Part shown: positions 17,905-28,656 of the stretch, piece after piece
Numbering within the stretch: position 1 is the stretch's first letter
How the letters are laid out: each line of letters begins with the position of its first letter
NCBI GenBank assembly: GCA_013112635.1
Contig: JABFGF010000003.1
Location: 124,001 to 188,000, forward strand
Direction of reading: 5' to 3'
Origin: Calditrichota bacterium
GTDB lineage: Bacteria > Calditrichota > Calditrichia > Calditrichales > J004
DNA length: 64,000 bases
The notes under the pieces: generated by a model
What the model was told of the DNA's origin: nothing
Database searches by the model: none
The model's input: only the letters and a program-made list of their open reading frames with translations
Made by a program: the position numbers and the translations under genes

Positions 17905-19968
17905 ATGAAAGCAAGTCAAAAGATTTTGGAAAGTTTTCAAAAGACTTTCAACGAGAAGCAATACGAAGACCTCAACTGGTCCGGTTCCTTCGAAGAATAT
18001 CTGGACCGCGTTTCAGCTAACCCCCAAATTGCACGCAGCGCCTATCAGCGCATCTACCATATGATCCTCTCCTATGGCACCGAGGAATACACCGATAACA
18101 AAAAGAAAATAATCCACTATAATTTTTTTGATGACCCCAAGCATGATGGCAAAGATTCCATTTATGGGCTTGACATCTCTTTGATGAAACTTGTTAATAT
18201 TTTTAAATCGGCCGCACACCGCTATGGCACAGAAAAACGTGTTTTGCTTTTGCATGGACCTGTGGGCAGTGCCAAAAGTACAATCGCCAGATTGTTAAAA
18301 CACGGCTTGGAAGATTATTCCAAATCAAACGAAGGCGCACTTTATACATACAGCTGGGTAAATATTGATGGTGAAAATGATCATGAAATTCCATCACCCA
18401 TGCACCAGGATCCGCTTTTACTGATGCCCGATGAACTGCGCGAAGTCTTTTTGAAGGAGATCAACAAGAGTTTACCGATCGAAGAAAAAATTACCCTGGC
18501 CGGAGATTTAAACCCATCCTGCCGGCAGATTTTTAAAAACCTAATGCTGAAATATCATGGCGATTGGAATAAAGCAATCCAGCACATTAAAGTACGCCGT
18601 TTAATCCTCTCGGAAAAAGACCGCATTGGTATTGGCACCTTTCAACCTAAAGATGAGAAGAATCAGGATTCTACTGAGCTGACCGGTGATATTAATTATC
18701 GCAAGATTGCCGAGTATGGCTCTGATTCTGATCCACGAGCTTTTAATTTTGACGGCGAATTTAACATTGCCAATCGTGGTATCATTGAATTTATTGAGGT
18801 TTTAAAACTGGATGTGGCCTTTTTGTACGATCTGCTTAGTGCATCACAGGAGCACAAAATTAAACCCAAAAAGTTTGCCCAAACCGATATCGATGAAGTG
18901 ATTATAGGTCATACCAATGAACCTGAATATCGCAAGCTGCAAAACAATGAATTTATGGAAGCCCTACGTGACAGGACCGTAAAAATTGATGTGCCCTATA
19001 TAACCAAATTTACCGAGGAAGTGAAAATCTATAAAAAGGATTATAATTCCAATAAAATTATGGGCAAACATATTGCACCTCATACAATAGAAATGGCGGC
19101 CATGTGGGCAATTTTAACACGCTTGGAAGAGCCAAAGAAACACAACCTGACCCTGCTGCAAAAATTGAAATTATATGATGGCAAAACAATTCCGGGTTTT
19201 ACAGAAGACAATGTGCGAGAGCTTCGAAAAGAAACAGAACGTGAAGGTCTTGAAGGCATTTCACCACGCTACATCCAGGACAAAATCAGCAATGCGTTGG
19301 TCAGCGATATTGGAGAGAATTATATTAATCCGTTTATGGTGATGAACGAGCTTGAATCCGGTCTGAAAAACAGCAGCCTAATTACCAACGAGGAGATGAA
19401 AAAGAAATACAGAGAATTACTTGGTGTTGTAAAACAGGAATATACTGAGATTGTAAAAAATGAGGTGCAGCGTGCCATCAGCGCCGATGAAGACTCTATT
19501 TCAAAACTTGCGGGAAATTACATTGATAACATCAAAGCCTACACTCAAAAAGAACGTGTAAAAAATAAATACACAGGCGAAGATGAAGAGCCTAATGAAA
19601 GACTGATGCGTTCCATCGAAGAAAAAATTGATATCCCGGAATCGCGCAAAGATGATTTCCGCCGTGAAATTATGAACTATATCGGCGCCCTGTCCCTGGA
19701 AGGCAAGCAGTTTGATTATAAATCCAATGAACGTCTGCACCGCGCGCTGGAGAAAAAATTGTTTGAAGACCAGAAAGACACAATCAAATTAACAACTCTT
19801 GTTTCCAGTGTTGTGGATAAAGAGACTCAAAAGAAAATTGATATTGTTAAGGCGCGCATGGTTAAAAACTATGGCTACACGGAAGAAAGTGCCACGGATG
19901 TAATTAATTATGTTTCCAGTATTTTCTCCCGTGGAGACATAAAAACTGAACAGGAAGAAACAAAATAA
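17905..19968 (+). CDS. prkA: PrkA-family serine protein kinase (YeaG-like)
   Basis: 687 residues. It has an N-terminal AAA-type PrkA domain with Walker [10 protein letters not shown] at 118-126 and the family segment [20 protein letters not shown] after it, and a C-terminal PrkA kinase-like domain. PrkA proteins are linked to starvation, stationary-phase and sporulation-associated regulation in other bacteria. It is followed by yeaH/DUF444 and spoVR genes, the widely conserved three-gene cluster. An AGGAGG ribosome binding site supports the start. It is slightly longer than the usual 640 residues, with a Lys/Glu-rich C-terminal segment (about 545-600) that may be an insertion. Confidence 0.93.
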   Translation: MKASQKILESFQKTFNEKQYEDLNWSGSFEEYLDRVSANPQIARSAYQRIYHMILSYGTEEYTDNKKKIIHYNFFDDPKHDGKDSIYGLDISLMKLVNIFKSAAHRYGTEKRVLLLHGPVGSAKSTIARLLKHGLEDYSKSNEGALYTYSWVNIDGENDHEIPSPMHQDPLLLMPDELREVFLKEINKSLPIEEKITLAGDLNPSCRQIFKNLMLKYHGDWNKAIQHIKVRRLILSEKDRIGIGTFQPKDEKNQDSTELTGDINYRKIAEYGSDSDPRAFNFDGEFNIANRGIIEFIEVLKLDVAFLYDLLSASQEHKIKPKKFAQTDIDEVIIGHTNEPEYRKLQNNEFMEALRDRTVKIDVPYITKFTEEVKIYKKDYNSNKIMGKHIAPHTIEMAAMWAILTRLEEPKKHNLTLLQKLKLYDGKTIPGFTEDNVRELRKETEREGLEGISPRYIQDKISNALVSDIGENYINPFMVMNELESGLKNSSLITNEEMKKKYRELLGVVKQEYTEIVKNEVQRAISADEDSISKLAGNYIDNIKAYTQKERVKNKYTGEDEEPNERLMRSIEEKIDIPESRKDDFRREIMNYIGALSLEGKQFDYKSNERLHRALEKKLFEDQKDTIKLTTLVSSVVDKETQKKIDIVKARMVKNYGYTEESATDVINYVSSIFSRGDIKTEQEETK

Positions 19969-20119
19969 ATGCAAATAATTAAATGGCAAAATTCAAAAAT
20001 CAAATAAATAAGAAAAAAGAAATTTAAAATCCCAAACGGTATATCCCGATTTTGAGATTCTTACTTAGTTTGGAATTTATTATTTGTGTTTTGAAATTTT
20101 ACTTTAGTAGAAAGTAATT

Positions 20120-21223
20120 ATGGTCCTTCAAATAGAAGAAGACGTAAATCGCTTTAAGAAAATCATCAAGGGTAAAATAAAAGAGAACCTGCGCAAATAT
20201 ATTACCCATGGTGAAATGATTGGCAAAAAGGGCAAGGAATTTGTCAGCATCCCGATTCCGCAAATCGATTTACCGCGCTTTAAATATGGCGATCCCCAAA
20301 AGGGTGGTGTAAGCAGCGGACCGGGAGAAGAAGGCGATGTGATAGGGCAGGAAGGCGAAGAAGGAACCGGCGAAGCTGGGAATATGCCGGGCAAGCATGT
20401 CCGCGAAGTTGAACTGACCATGGATGAGTTGGCCAATCTTTTAGGCGAGGAATTGGAACTGCCGAGGATTGAGCCAAAGGGCGGCAAAGAAGTTACCAGC
20501 AAGCGTACAAAATATAGCGGCATTAGAAATACCGGCCCGGAATCTCTCAAACATTTTAAACGCACTTATCGTGAAGCCTTGAAAAGACAGGTTTCTTCCA
20601 ATGAATATAATAAAGACAAACCGATCATCATCCCGATTAAAGAAGATAAAAGATATCGCTCCTGGAAAACAGAATTAAAGCCGCAAACAAATGCTGTTGT
20701 GATTTATATGATGGATGTGTCCGGTTCCATGGGCGATGAGCAAAAAGAGATTGTACGTATCGAAACTTTTTGGATTGATACCTGGTTGCGCTCTCATTAT
20801 CCCGGTTTGCAAACACGTTATATCATCCATGATGCAGCAGCTGCCGAGGTGGATCAGGAAACATTTTTTACAACCAAGGAGAGTGGTGGAACGGTCATTT
20901 CATCGGCCTATTCTTTGTGTGCCCAAATAATTGAACGTGAATATCCTGCCAGCGAGTGGAATATTTACCCGTTTCATTTTTCTGATGGGGACAATTGGTC
21001 TCTCGAAGATAATGCACGTTGTTTTGAAATTATGGAAGATAGGCTTTTCCCGGTGAGTAATATGTTTTGTTATGGCCAGGTAGAAAGCCTTTATGGCAGT
21101 GGAAAGTTTATAAACGATTTGCATGATCAGTTTAAGGAAGATGAAATTCTTGTAACCTCAGTTGTCCCAAACAGGGAAGGTATTTTAGACTCCATAAAAG
21201 ACTTTTTAGGAAAAGGCCGATGA
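20120..21223 (+). CDS. yeaH: YeaH/YhbH family protein (DUF444, von Willebrand A domain)
   Basis: 367 residues. A low-complexity Gly/Glu-rich linker (about 58-95) separates a basic N-terminus from a VWA-like domain with the MIDAS motif DVSGS at 199-203. YeaH/YhbH proteins co-occur with PrkA and SpoVR, and their molecular role is unsettled. The stop overlaps the spoVR start by four bases (ATGA), so the two are translationally coupled. A 151-bp AT-rich gap separates it from prkA without an obvious terminator, consistent with one operon. Confidence 0.93.
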   Translation: MVLQIEEDVNRFKKIIKGKIKENLRKYITHGEMIGKKGKEFVSIPIPQIDLPRFKYGDPQKGGVSSGPGEEGDVIGQEGEEGTGEAGNMPGKHVREVELTMDELANLLGEELELPRIEPKGGKEVTSKRTKYSGIRNTGPESLKHFKRTYREALKRQVSSNEYNKDKPIIIPIKEDKRYRSWKTELKPQTNAVVIYMMDVSGSMGDEQKEIVRIETFWIDTWLRSHYPGLQTRYIIHDAAAAEVDQETFFTTKESGGTVISSAYSLCAQIIEREYPASEWNIYPFHFSDGDNWSLEDNARCFEIMEDRLFPVSNMFCYGQVESLYGSGKFINDLHDQFKEDEILVTSVVPNREGILDSIKDFLGKGR

Positions 21224-22686
21224 TACTTTCTGGTGAACTGGCAGAAGCCAAAGTTGAAATTGAACAGTATGCAGCCGATTATGGTCTGGATTTTTTTCCG
21301 CTCATTTTTGAAATATTGCAGTCAGGAGAAATAAATGAACTGGCGGCCAAAGGTGGTTTTCCAATCCGGTATCCTCATTGGCGTTTTGGAATGGAGTTTG
21401 AGCAGCTTAACAAAGGCTACACCTACGGTCTGCAAAAAATTTACGAGATGGTTATAAACACCGATCCCTGTTACGCCTATCTGATGGATGCCAATAACAT
21501 CATTGATCAAAAGCTGGTGATGGCGCACGTTTACGGCCATTGCGATTTTTTTAAAAACAATTATTATTTTTCCAAAACCAATCGCAAAATGATGGATGAA
21601 ATGGCCAACCATGCCACACGCATCCGCCGCTATATTGATCAGGTTGGCCAGGAGAATGTAGAAGATTTTATTGATCGCTGTTTGTCGCTGGAAAACTTAA
21701 TCGATTATTATGCACCTTTTATTAAAAGATCTAGCGATGTAATTGACGGGCCAAAGAAGATTAAAAAGCTGAAAAGTAAAAAATATATGGACAGCTTTAT
21801 TAATCCGCCAGAATTTATTGAGCAGCAAAAACAGCTTTTGAAAGAAGAGCATGATGTGATGCCGGCATTTCCTTCACAACCCGAAACAGATGTGCTGCAA
21901 TTTTTGATGGAGTTTGCCCCTCTGGAAAACTGGCAGCGAGATGTATTGAGTATTATCAGCGAGGAATCCTATTATTTTGCACCGCAAGGGATGACAAAAA
22001 TTATGAATGAAGGTTGGGCCTCATACTGGCATTCCACAATCATGACCACAAAAGTTTTAGGCGATGGCGATGTAATCGATTATGCTGATCATCATTCAGG
22101 AACAGTGCACATGAGTCCTGGACAAATGAATCCGTATAAGGTGGGGATTGAACTTTTTAGGGATATTGAAGACCGCTGGAATAAGGGACGCTTTGGGAAA
22201 GAATATGAAGAATGCGATAGTTATGAAGAGAAGAGAAAATGGGATAAAAAAATAGGACTTGGGCGGGAAAAAATTTTTGAGGTGCGCAAAATTTATAATG
22301 ATGTCACTTTTATTGACACATTTTTAACACAGGAATTTTGCCAGGATAACCAGCTTTTTACTTATCGGTATAATGAGCGCACAAAAGAATATGAGATCAA
22401 TTCCCGTGAGTTTGAAGCAATAAAACAACAGCTTTTGTTTTCTTTGACGAATATGGGACAACCCAAAATTCAGGTGGTAAATGGCAATTATGAAAATCGT
22501 GGTGAATTACTTTTACAACATGTAACTGATAACTTTGGTCTGGACGAAGCTTACGCCCATCGAACTTTGGAAAATTTATTTTTTATGTGGAAGCGTCCGG
22601 TTCAGATTCAGACAAAATCGGGCGAGACAACAATTATTATGGCTTTTGATGGCAAAGAGCATAAAACGCAGGCAATTGGGGAGTAG
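21220..22686 (+). CDS. spoVR: SpoVR family protein (YcgB-like)
   Basis: 488 residues matching the SpoVR family: [18 protein letters not shown] near residue 47, [16 protein letters not shown] near 105, and the [24 protein letters not shown] block near 250. SpoVR was named for a Bacillus spore cortex phenotype but is widespread in non-sporulating bacteria together with PrkA and YeaH. Its biochemical function is not settled. It is coupled to yeaH by a 4-base overlap. Confidence 0.93.
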   Translation: MILSGELAEAKVEIEQYAADYGLDFFPLIFEILQSGEINELAAKGGFPIRYPHWRFGMEFEQLNKGYTYGLQKIYEMVINTDPCYAYLMDANNIIDQKLVMAHVYGHCDFFKNNYYFSKTNRKMMDEMANHATRIRRYIDQVGQENVEDFIDRCLSLENLIDYYAPFIKRSSDVIDGPKKIKKLKSKKYMDSFINPPEFIEQQKQLLKEEHDVMPAFPSQPETDVLQFLMEFAPLENWQRDVLSIISEESYYFAPQGMTKIMNEGWASYWHSTIMTTKVLGDGDVIDYADHHSGTVHMSPGQMNPYKVGIELFRDIEDRWNKGRFGKEYEECDSYEEKRKWDKKIGLGREKIFEVRKIYNDVTFIDTFLTQEFCQDNQLFTYRYNERTKEYEINSREFEAIKQQLLFSLTNMGQPKIQVVNGNYENRGELLLQHVTDNFGLDEAYAHRTLENLFFMWKRPVQIQTKSGETTIIMAFDGKEHKTQAIGE

Positions 22687-22696
22687 TAAGTGATGG

Positions 22697-22775
22697 TGTC
22701 ATTCAGAGCGGAACAAAAGTGGAGCGAAGAATCCTATGCTTTCGCTGATTGGATGCTTCGTACCTCAGCATGACA
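22697..22775. repeat. GTCATTC-type palindromic repeat
   Basis: It begins TGTCATTCAGAGCG, contains GTGGAGCGAAGAATCC and ends TCAGCATGACA. The outer arms are inverted relative to each other. It has the same left half as the copies at 40006 and 58838, and lies between spoVR and a hypothetical gene. Confidence 0.75.
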
Positions 22776-22782
22776 ATTATCC

Positions 22783-23316
22783 ATGACTAACATTTCAAAG
22801 AAAAATAGTATGAGCAAAGCAAAAAAAATATTTGACGATTTTAAAAACTTTGATAAACCGCTGGTAATTAGCGATTCAACCAGAAATTACAATCGTTATA
22901 ATTACAAGAATGATTTTGAGCTCTCAATTGATTATTTCAAAAAAAGTGATTTAGGTGCCGAATTATTAGCCATAAAAATGATCGATAAAAATCTGCAGAA
23001 CCTGGTGAATGCCAAGGATAAACTGGAAAAATTTAGTAATGAGCTTTGTGACAGGATAACCTATCTAACAGAAAGTTTTCGTTTAATTGAGATGGATTCA
23101 AAAAATAATAAAGCGCAAATCCGTAGCTATCCACCATTTATAAAACAAAATGAAAAACTCTTTTTTGAGATTGTAATCAATGCCTCGCAATGCTCGCTTT
23201 TACTTTCACGGAAAGTGTATGATAAATACAATCATTCCACCAAACCCGTCAGCTTTATTTTAAATGATGAAATTTTAGAAAGAATTATTGCTGATTTAAT
23301 CCTTCAGAATGCTTAG
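22783..23316 (+). CDS. Hypothetical cytoplasmic protein
   Basis: 177 residues, Lys/Asp/Asn-rich, mostly predicted helical, without signal peptide or membrane segments. A second in-frame ATG at 22810 (MSKAKKIFDDFKNF) is an equally good start, and neither has a clear ribosome binding site. I do not recognise a family. It follows the prkA-yeaH-spoVR cluster on the same strand but is separated from it by a palindromic repeat, so membership of that operon is uncertain. Confidence 0.6.
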   Translation: MTNISKKNSMSKAKKIFDDFKNFDKPLVISDSTRNYNRYNYKNDFELSIDYFKKSDLGAELLAIKMIDKNLQNLVNAKDKLEKFSNELCDRITYLTESFRLIEMDSKNNKAQIRSYPPFIKQNEKLFFEIVINASQCSLLLSRKVYDKYNHSTKPVSFILNDEILERIIADLILQNA

Positions 23317-23363
23317 ATTCAAAACTCTTGAAAAAACAACAACCTGGATATTGGATATTTCAA

Positions 23364-24458
23364 ATGACATTGAAAAAAATTTTTATGAAACCGTTTCTGT
23401 TCTTTTTACTAAGTCTTTCTTTTTTAAATGCTCAAACGACAATTTTCCCAAATGTGTATGGCGAAGAGCTTAAATCAAAATTAGTCCAGGATTATAAGAC
23501 GGGTTCGGTATTAAGTTATGGCACAGCACGGGATAGTATGTATGCAAGGATTGATAATGTTGATGGCACAATTACTTGCGTTTATAGTGGTTACAGCATT
23601 TCAGTTCCTTATGGCTCAGCCAATCCACGAACTTACACAAATGGCGCAAATCCCATCATAAACTGTGAGCACACATGGCCTCAGAGCAAAGGTGCATCGG
23701 GTAATGCAAAAAGTGACATGCACCATTTATGGCCAACAAATGCTAATCCAAACTCAGGAAGAGGCAGTTTACCTTTTGCAGAAATTGATGATAGTGATAC
23801 AGATAGATGGTACTTGAACGTAAACTATGTTACCGGCACACCTTCATCGCAGATTGATGAATATAGTGAATTGGATCTGGACAAAAGTTTTGAAGTACCT
23901 GAAGCACATAAAGGAAATGTAGCCAGGGCAATGTTTTATTTTTATACAATGTATAAAAGCCAGGCAGATTCAGAAGATCCAAATTTCTTCAATGTACAGA
24001 AAGATGTTTTGAGAAAATGGAACATGATGGATCCGGTAGATGAAGCAGAGATTACCCGAACAAATCATATTGCCAGGCTGCAGGAAGGAAAGCCCAATCC
24101 ATTCGTTTTAGATACTACCCTGATTGGCCGAGCTTATTTTGGTGTTACAACAAATCTTGAAGAATTTCAAAATTATAGGGCTGAATCTTTTAAGCTAAAT
24201 CAAAATTATCCTAACCCATTTAATCCGGAAACCGTTATTAGTTATCATGTAAAGGCATATGGCAATTCGCCCCAACATGTTAAGCTTGCAGTTTATGATT
24301 TGTTGGGTAGGGAAATAAAAACACTGGTAAATGGAATCCAAAAACCTGGATTGCACAAGATTACTTTTAATGCAGTATCGTTTCCAGCCGGTGTATACTT
24401 TTATTCGTTACAAACAAATGAAGGCAGCATTACCCGCAAAATGCTTCTCCTGCCATAG
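23364..24458 (+). CDS. Secreted endonuclease I-family nuclease with C-terminal sorting domain
   Basis: 364 residues from ATG 23364; ATG 23385 is an alternative and the upstream TTG at 23328 is unlikely. After a signal peptide ending LNAQ, the body carries the His-Me finger of endonuclease I: NCEHTWPQSKG followed by SDMHHLWPTNANPNSGRG. These enzymes cut DNA or RNA non-specifically outside the cytoplasm with Mg or Ca. The C-terminal 85 residues are a sorting domain (NYPNPFNPET to RKMLLLP). A likely role is extracellular nucleic-acid scavenging, which would fit the UshA-like nucleotidase encoded further on. Confidence 0.88.
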   Translation: MTLKKIFMKPFLFFLLSLSFLNAQTTIFPNVYGEELKSKLVQDYKTGSVLSYGTARDSMYARIDNVDGTITCVYSGYSISVPYGSANPRTYTNGANPIINCEHTWPQSKGASGNAKSDMHHLWPTNANPNSGRGSLPFAEIDDSDTDRWYLNVNYVTGTPSSQIDEYSELDLDKSFEVPEAHKGNVARAMFYFYTMYKSQADSEDPNFFNVQKDVLRKWNMMDPVDEAEITRTNHIARLQEGKPNPFVLDTTLIGRAYFGVTTNLEEFQNYRAESFKLNQNYPNPFNPETVISYHVKAYGNSPQHVKLAVYDLLGREIKTLVNGIQKPGLHKITFNAVSFPAGVYFYSLQTNEGSITRKMLLLP

Positions 24459-24631
24459 CAGTTTGATATGTTTGCTCCTATTGACTTTATCGAACCACCA
24501 ATGTAGTTTTCTCAGGCTTAAACGACACTCTTTTAATAATCCCAAAAATTAACTAATCAAATTATTTGTTTTCCAGATGTATTTGTAGGAATCAAGTAAA
24601 TAAATCAACTAATTATTTAATGGAGGCATTT

Positions 24632-25885
24632 ATGCTTAAGAAGTTTACAATGTTGGTCTCAACCATCATCTTCTCTGCATCAATGGTTTTTGGATCCGGC
24701 TTTTCAATTTATGAGCAGGGTGCAAAAGCAACAGCAATGGGCGGCGCTTTTATAGCCCAGGCTAATGATGTAACAAGTGTTTTTTATAACCCCGCAGGGA
24801 TAACAAGTCAAGAAGGTTTTCAGATTGGTTTAGGTACAACGATAATTATCCCGGCCTTTGCATTTCAGGGACCGGATAATTTAGATCCAAACTTATATAC
24901 TGAAGCAAAAGACCTGGTTTTTCCACCTTCTACATTTTATGCCACATATCAGATAAATGATAAATTAACCGCGGGATTCGGTTTTTATACTTTGTTTGGA
25001 TTAGGTTCAGAATGGGATCAGAATTGGGCCGGACGTCAACTGGCTACAAACTCTCATGTTCAGACATTTTACCTGAACCCTGTTGTTGCTTACGAAATAA
25101 TGGACGGATTATCTGTTTCTGCCGGTTTTAATTATGTGATTGGTAATGTTACTCTTGAAAAAAGCATTTGGTTTGGTCCAAGAAATGTCTTTGGTGAATC
25201 CAAATTAGATGCCTCAGGAAATGGAATGGGTTTTAATGCCGGTTTTCAGTTTAAAGCCACAGACGATTTAACAATCGGCGCTATTTATCGTTCTAATGTT
25301 TTACTTGAGTTTGATGGCGGCGATGCAACATTTGAATTTCCAACCACAGATAATCCAATAATCAATGCTGAAATTGGCGCTCTCTTTCCAGAAACAAAAG
25401 GAAGCTCAGAAATTGAACTACCAACTATGATTGGCTTTGGTGTGGCTTATCAGTTTACTGACAAATTGATTGCAGAGTTTGATTGGATGCAACTTGGTTG
25501 GAGCTCTTATGATGAATTGAAAATCACTTTTGATGATCCCGTTGGCGGCAGCACAGAATCTTTAGTTGAAAGAAAATGGGAAGATTCCGCAAGCCTGCGT
25601 TTTGGACTTCAATATTCTATAAATGATGATGTTGATCTACGCCTTGGATATTTAAGAGATAACAAAGCTGTGCCTGATGAGCGGGTCGAGCCTTCTTTAC
25701 CTGAAGGGGACCGTAATCTTTATTCAATAGGATTTGGCTATCGGTTAGATAATTTGACTATTGATGGATTTTATATGTTGCTTACCCAGGATGATCGTAA
25801 AATTACAACTTCGGTTGATGATTTTAATGGTGAGTACACAGGCTTAAGCTCCCTGTTTGGTGTAAGTTTTCAGTATGGTTTATAA
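24632..25885 (+). CDS. FadL/OmpP1/TodX-family outer-membrane transporter
   Basis: 417 residues from ATG 24632, which has TGGAGG six bases upstream; the open frame extends upstream but the signal peptide MLKKFTMLVSTIIFSASMVF starts here. The mature N-terminus GSGFSIYEQGAKATAMGGAF and then DVTSVFYNPAGI are the hatch-domain signature of FadL-type channels for hydrophobic substrates. The rest is a 14-strand barrel pattern. It is followed after 24 bases by a GDSL lipoprotein gene, so both are likely co-transcribed. That suggests coupled lipid hydrolysis and uptake. Confidence 0.9.
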   Translation: MLKKFTMLVSTIIFSASMVFGSGFSIYEQGAKATAMGGAFIAQANDVTSVFYNPAGITSQEGFQIGLGTTIIIPAFAFQGPDNLDPNLYTEAKDLVFPPSTFYATYQINDKLTAGFGFYTLFGLGSEWDQNWAGRQLATNSHVQTFYLNPVVAYEIMDGLSVSAGFNYVIGNVTLEKSIWFGPRNVFGESKLDASGNGMGFNAGFQFKATDDLTIGAIYRSNVLLEFDGGDATFEFPTTDNPIINAEIGALFPETKGSSEIELPTMIGFGVAYQFTDKLIAEFDWMQLGWSSYDELKITFDDPVGGSTESLVERKWEDSASLRFGLQYSINDDVDLRLGYLRDNKAVPDERVEPSLPEGDRNLYSIGFGYRLDNLTIDGFYMLLTQDDRKITTSVDDFNGEYTGLSSLFGVSFQYGL

Positions 25886-25909
25886 CCCAGAATATAAGGA
25901 GACAATTTT

Positions 25910-27313
25910 ATGAAAATTTTCAATTTGTTTTTTATTGTTACGCTGTTTGCCTTTTTTGGGTGTTCCCTTGATACCCCAAGCGAAACGGCCACAGTTTTGA
26001 GTACTGGCGATGCCAATTTTACCAGCTATGCGGCACTTGGCAATAGTTTAACTGCCGGGTACCAATCAGGTGCTCTAACAGAAAGACACCAGCAATATAG
26101 TTATGTAAATTTTATTGCCCAACAAGCCGGTGTTACAACTTTTCAACAACCTTTAATTGGGTATCCGGGTATTGGTACAAACACAGAAGATGGTGGCGGG
26201 ATTATTGAGTTAACAGCTCTGGATGGCGGTAGTGGATCCCCACTGCTTACACCCGCGGCACTTGCAGATTATCCTTCATTCAATCCCTTAATGCCTTGGG
26301 CCTCTGATGCTGTTAGAGATTACCCTGCACCATATAATAATTTAGGTGTTCCGGGAGCAGTTTTGTGGGATGTTATGAATGCAACAAGCTCTGCAAATTC
26401 TGGTGCTGGAACAACAAATAACACCATGTTCGATGTTATTCTAAGAAATCCAAACCTGGACCCAATTGGTGGTCAAAGTTTTACTGCCTTCCAACAGGCA
26501 AAATTATTGCAAGCAACTTTTATTACATGCTGGATCGGTAATAACGATGTTTTAGGTTATGCGACAAGCGGAGGTACTTCTCCTGCAGCGCCAACAGATC
26601 AAACTACTTTTGGATTTTTATATGGTGTAATGCTGGATTCTTTGGTTGCAACCGGTGCCGATGTAGTTTTAGCAAATATCCCTGATGTAACAGCAATTCC
26701 ATTTTTTACAACAGTTCCTTATAAAGTTGATCCAGGAACAGGAACAGAAGTAGCATTGGTTATAAGCACAGCTGATGGTCCTCGTCAGGCAACTGCAGAT
26801 GATTTTATTCTTTTAACTGGTTCAAGTTTAATTGGTGATGTTTCTGGTACATACGGGCCGGCTGGTGTTCCGGTTGGTTTTGATGGAAGCGCTCCAATGC
26901 CTAATTCAGTAGTTTTGGATGAAGATGAAATTGCTGTTGCAAAAGCGGCAGTTTCTGGTTTTAATTCAACTATCGCTTCACTTGCATCAGCAAAGAATGT
27001 ACCTGTCGTAGATGTAAATAGTATTTTTAATGACATCCACGCACATGGCCGTGAAATTGCTGGACTAACATTTACAACATCATTTATTACTGGTGGGCTT
27101 TTTAGTTTGGATGGGGTTCATCCAAGCGATTTAGGGTCAGCAATTATAGCAAACGAATTTCTTACTACGATCAATGAAAACTTTGATGCTTCTATTCCTC
27201 TGGTAAATGTGATAGATGTAATGGAAGATATTTCACTTAAAAAGTCTTCTTCACAAATCACCTATAATAAAGAGACTTTTGATAATGTTGTAAAATTGTT
27301 TGGCGGAAAATAA
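25910..27313 (+). CDS. SGNH/GDSL-family hydrolase lipoprotein
   Basis: 467 residues. It has a lipoprotein signal with lipobox FFGC (Cys 18), then block I of the SGNH fold as AALGNSLTAGY (nucleophile Ser at about 46), GNND in block III (CWIGNNDVLG), and GVHPSDLG near the end with the catalytic Asp and His. The long insert between blocks I and III is typical of the Bacteroidota-type versions. Ribosome binding site AAGGAG. It lies downstream of a FadL-type porin and ends at a strong terminator. An outer-membrane lipase or esterase is the likely role. Confidence 0.85.
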   Translation: MKIFNLFFIVTLFAFFGCSLDTPSETATVLSTGDANFTSYAALGNSLTAGYQSGALTERHQQYSYVNFIAQQAGVTTFQQPLIGYPGIGTNTEDGGGIIELTALDGGSGSPLLTPAALADYPSFNPLMPWASDAVRDYPAPYNNLGVPGAVLWDVMNATSSANSGAGTTNNTMFDVILRNPNLDPIGGQSFTAFQQAKLLQATFITCWIGNNDVLGYATSGGTSPAAPTDQTTFGFLYGVMLDSLVATGADVVLANIPDVTAIPFFTTVPYKVDPGTGTEVALVISTADGPRQATADDFILLTGSSLIGDVSGTYGPAGVPVGFDGSAPMPNSVVLDEDEIAVAKAAVSGFNSTIASLASAKNVPVVDVNSIFNDIHAHGREIAGLTFTTSFITGGLFSLDGVHPSDLGSAIIANEFLTTINENFDASIPLVNVIDVMEDISLKKSSSQITYNKETFDNVVKLFGGK

Positions 27314-27331
27314 ATCCGAATAAAGATTATT

Positions 27332-27365
27332 AAAAAGGCAGGGAATTAATTTTCTCTGCCTTTTT
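27332..27365 (+). terminator. Rho-independent terminator after the FadL-GDSL pair
   Basis: AAAAAGGCAG (27332-27341) pairs with CTGCCTTTTT (27356-27365), followed by more T. It lies 18 bases after the hydrolase stop codon. Confidence 0.9.
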
Positions 27366-27425
27366 TTGTTTAAGTCCATTATTTCTGTATCTTCCGCCGG
27401 TTTTAAAATGCAAACGGGATTAAAG

Positions 27426-27971
27426 ATGAAATTCATTTCAACAATTTTCTTAATTATTTCAATTATTTTTACAAGCGCAATTTCTCAAACTACCACTACC
27501 GCAGATTTAAAAGTTGGCGATAAAGCACCGGCCTTTTCATTACCCGATCTTGAAAACAACTACGTTTTTTTGCGCGATTTTAGCGGGGAGAAACTTCGTA
27601 AGCCCTGGAAGAATAAAACGAAATATGCCGTGGTAATAAGTTTTTTTGCCACTTGGTGCGGTCCATGTAAAAAAGAAATCCCCTATCTTGAAAAGCTTCA
27701 AACTGAATTTAAAGAAAAAAATATCCGCTTTTTTCTGATTGATGTCGGTGAGGAGCGTGAAGTGCTGGATGAATATTTAAAAGATAATAAAACAAGTATC
27801 ACCATTTTGCATGACCGTTATAAACAAACTTCTGAAAAATTTGGAGCCAACTCACTCCCCCGCCTAATAGTAATGGATAAAAATGGTATTATTCAGTTGA
27901 TTAAAAAAGGGTTTAAAGATGGTGAATCTTTTATGATCGAGATGAAAGCCTTACTTGCTACATTAGTTTAG
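27426..27971 (+). CDS. TlpA/ResA-like thioredoxin-fold protein
   Basis: 181 residues from ATG 27426. The upstream in-frame extension overlaps the preceding terminator and is rejected. An N-terminal signal peptide or anchor ends TSAISQ, followed by a redoxin domain with KVGDKAPAFSLPDL and the active site WCGPC (Cys 78 and 81), then the cis-Pro region SLPRLIVMD. Such proteins reduce or exchange disulfides in the periplasm, for example during cytochrome c maturation. No cytochrome genes are nearby to specify its partner. Confidence 0.88.
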   Translation: MKFISTIFLIISIIFTSAISQTTTTADLKVGDKAPAFSLPDLENNYVFLRDFSGEKLRKPWKNKTKYAVVISFFATWCGPCKKEIPYLEKLQTEFKEKNIRFFLIDVGEEREVLDEYLKDNKTSITILHDRYKQTSEKFGANSLPRLIVMDKNGIIQLIKKGFKDGESFMIEMKALLATLV

Positions 27972-28133
27972 GTTTTTCAAGCTTTCGAGACAAATCCAGC
28001 ATCCGCTAAAAATGCGAGATCGTTAGTATAATCACTACTTAATCGGTTCTCAAATTTAGGTTTTGGGAATTGCTTCTTTTAATTATAAATTAGATTAAAA
28101 AAATAATGCAAATTCAATTATAAGATCCTTATT

Positions 28134-28361
28134 ATGAATAAACTGACTGCAAAAGATACATTGGACTTGTCGATTCCTGAAAGAATACAATTGGTTGAGG
28201 ATATTTGGGACACTATAGCTGCAAAAGCAGATTCTGTAGTTTTAACCGACAGGGAAAAAAAAATAATTGATGATAGATTGAAAGCTTATCATAAAAATCC
28301 CGACTTGGGTTCTCCCTGGGAAGATGTATACAAAAGAATTGTGAACGGTAGTGAAATATAA
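28134..28361 (+). CDS. Addiction-module antitoxin component
   Basis: 75 residues with the pattern LDLSIPERIQLVEDIWDTIA followed by LTDREKKIIDDRLKAY and the SPWEDV end. This is the short family annotated as putative addiction module component (TIGR02574 type from memory), the antitoxin partner of RelE/ParE toxins. It overlaps the downstream toxin gene by 11 bases. Confidence 0.85.
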   Translation: MNKLTAKDTLDLSIPERIQLVEDIWDTIAAKADSVVLTDREKKIIDDRLKAYHKNPDLGSPWEDVYKRIVNGSEI

Positions 28362-28656
28362 ATTAATCATTTCACCTGAAGCCGAACAAGATATAAAGGA
28401 AGCTTTCTATTGGTATGAAGAAAACAGAAAAGGATTAGGACACGATTTTTTACTTCAGGTTAACGGTGGTTTAAAATTTATTGAAAGGTCTCCAAAGGTT
28501 TTTAAAGAAGAGTATAAAGGAACGCGTAAACATGTGATTAAAAGATTTCCATATAAAATAATTTATATAGTGCAAGATAATCTAATAAATATTCTGGCTG
28601 TCATTCATGGCAGTAGAAATCCTAAATATACATCAAGTAGAATTAACAGCTTTTAA
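28351..28656 (+). CDS. RelE/ParE-family toxin
   Basis: 101 residues starting at GTG 28351 inside the end of the antitoxin gene. Typical RelE/ParE features are ISPEAEQDIKEAFYWYEENR, FLLQVNGGLKFIERSPKVF, the basic KHVIKRFPYKIIY strand and ILAVIHGSRNPKY at the end. Members inhibit either gyrase (ParE) or translation (RelE), and the sequence alone does not decide which. The operon order is antitoxin then toxin. Confidence 0.87.
   Translation: MKYKLIISPEAEQDIKEAFYWYEENRKGLGHDFLLQVNGGLKFIERSPKVFKEEYKGTRKHVIKRFPYKIIYIVQDNLINILAVIHGSRNPKYTSSRINSF

Noticed and set aside
20128-20565. Pro/Ser-rich minus-strand frame across yeaH
   Set aside because: It is the antisense of the Gly/Glu-rich linker of YeaH; the sense strand carries the conserved family.
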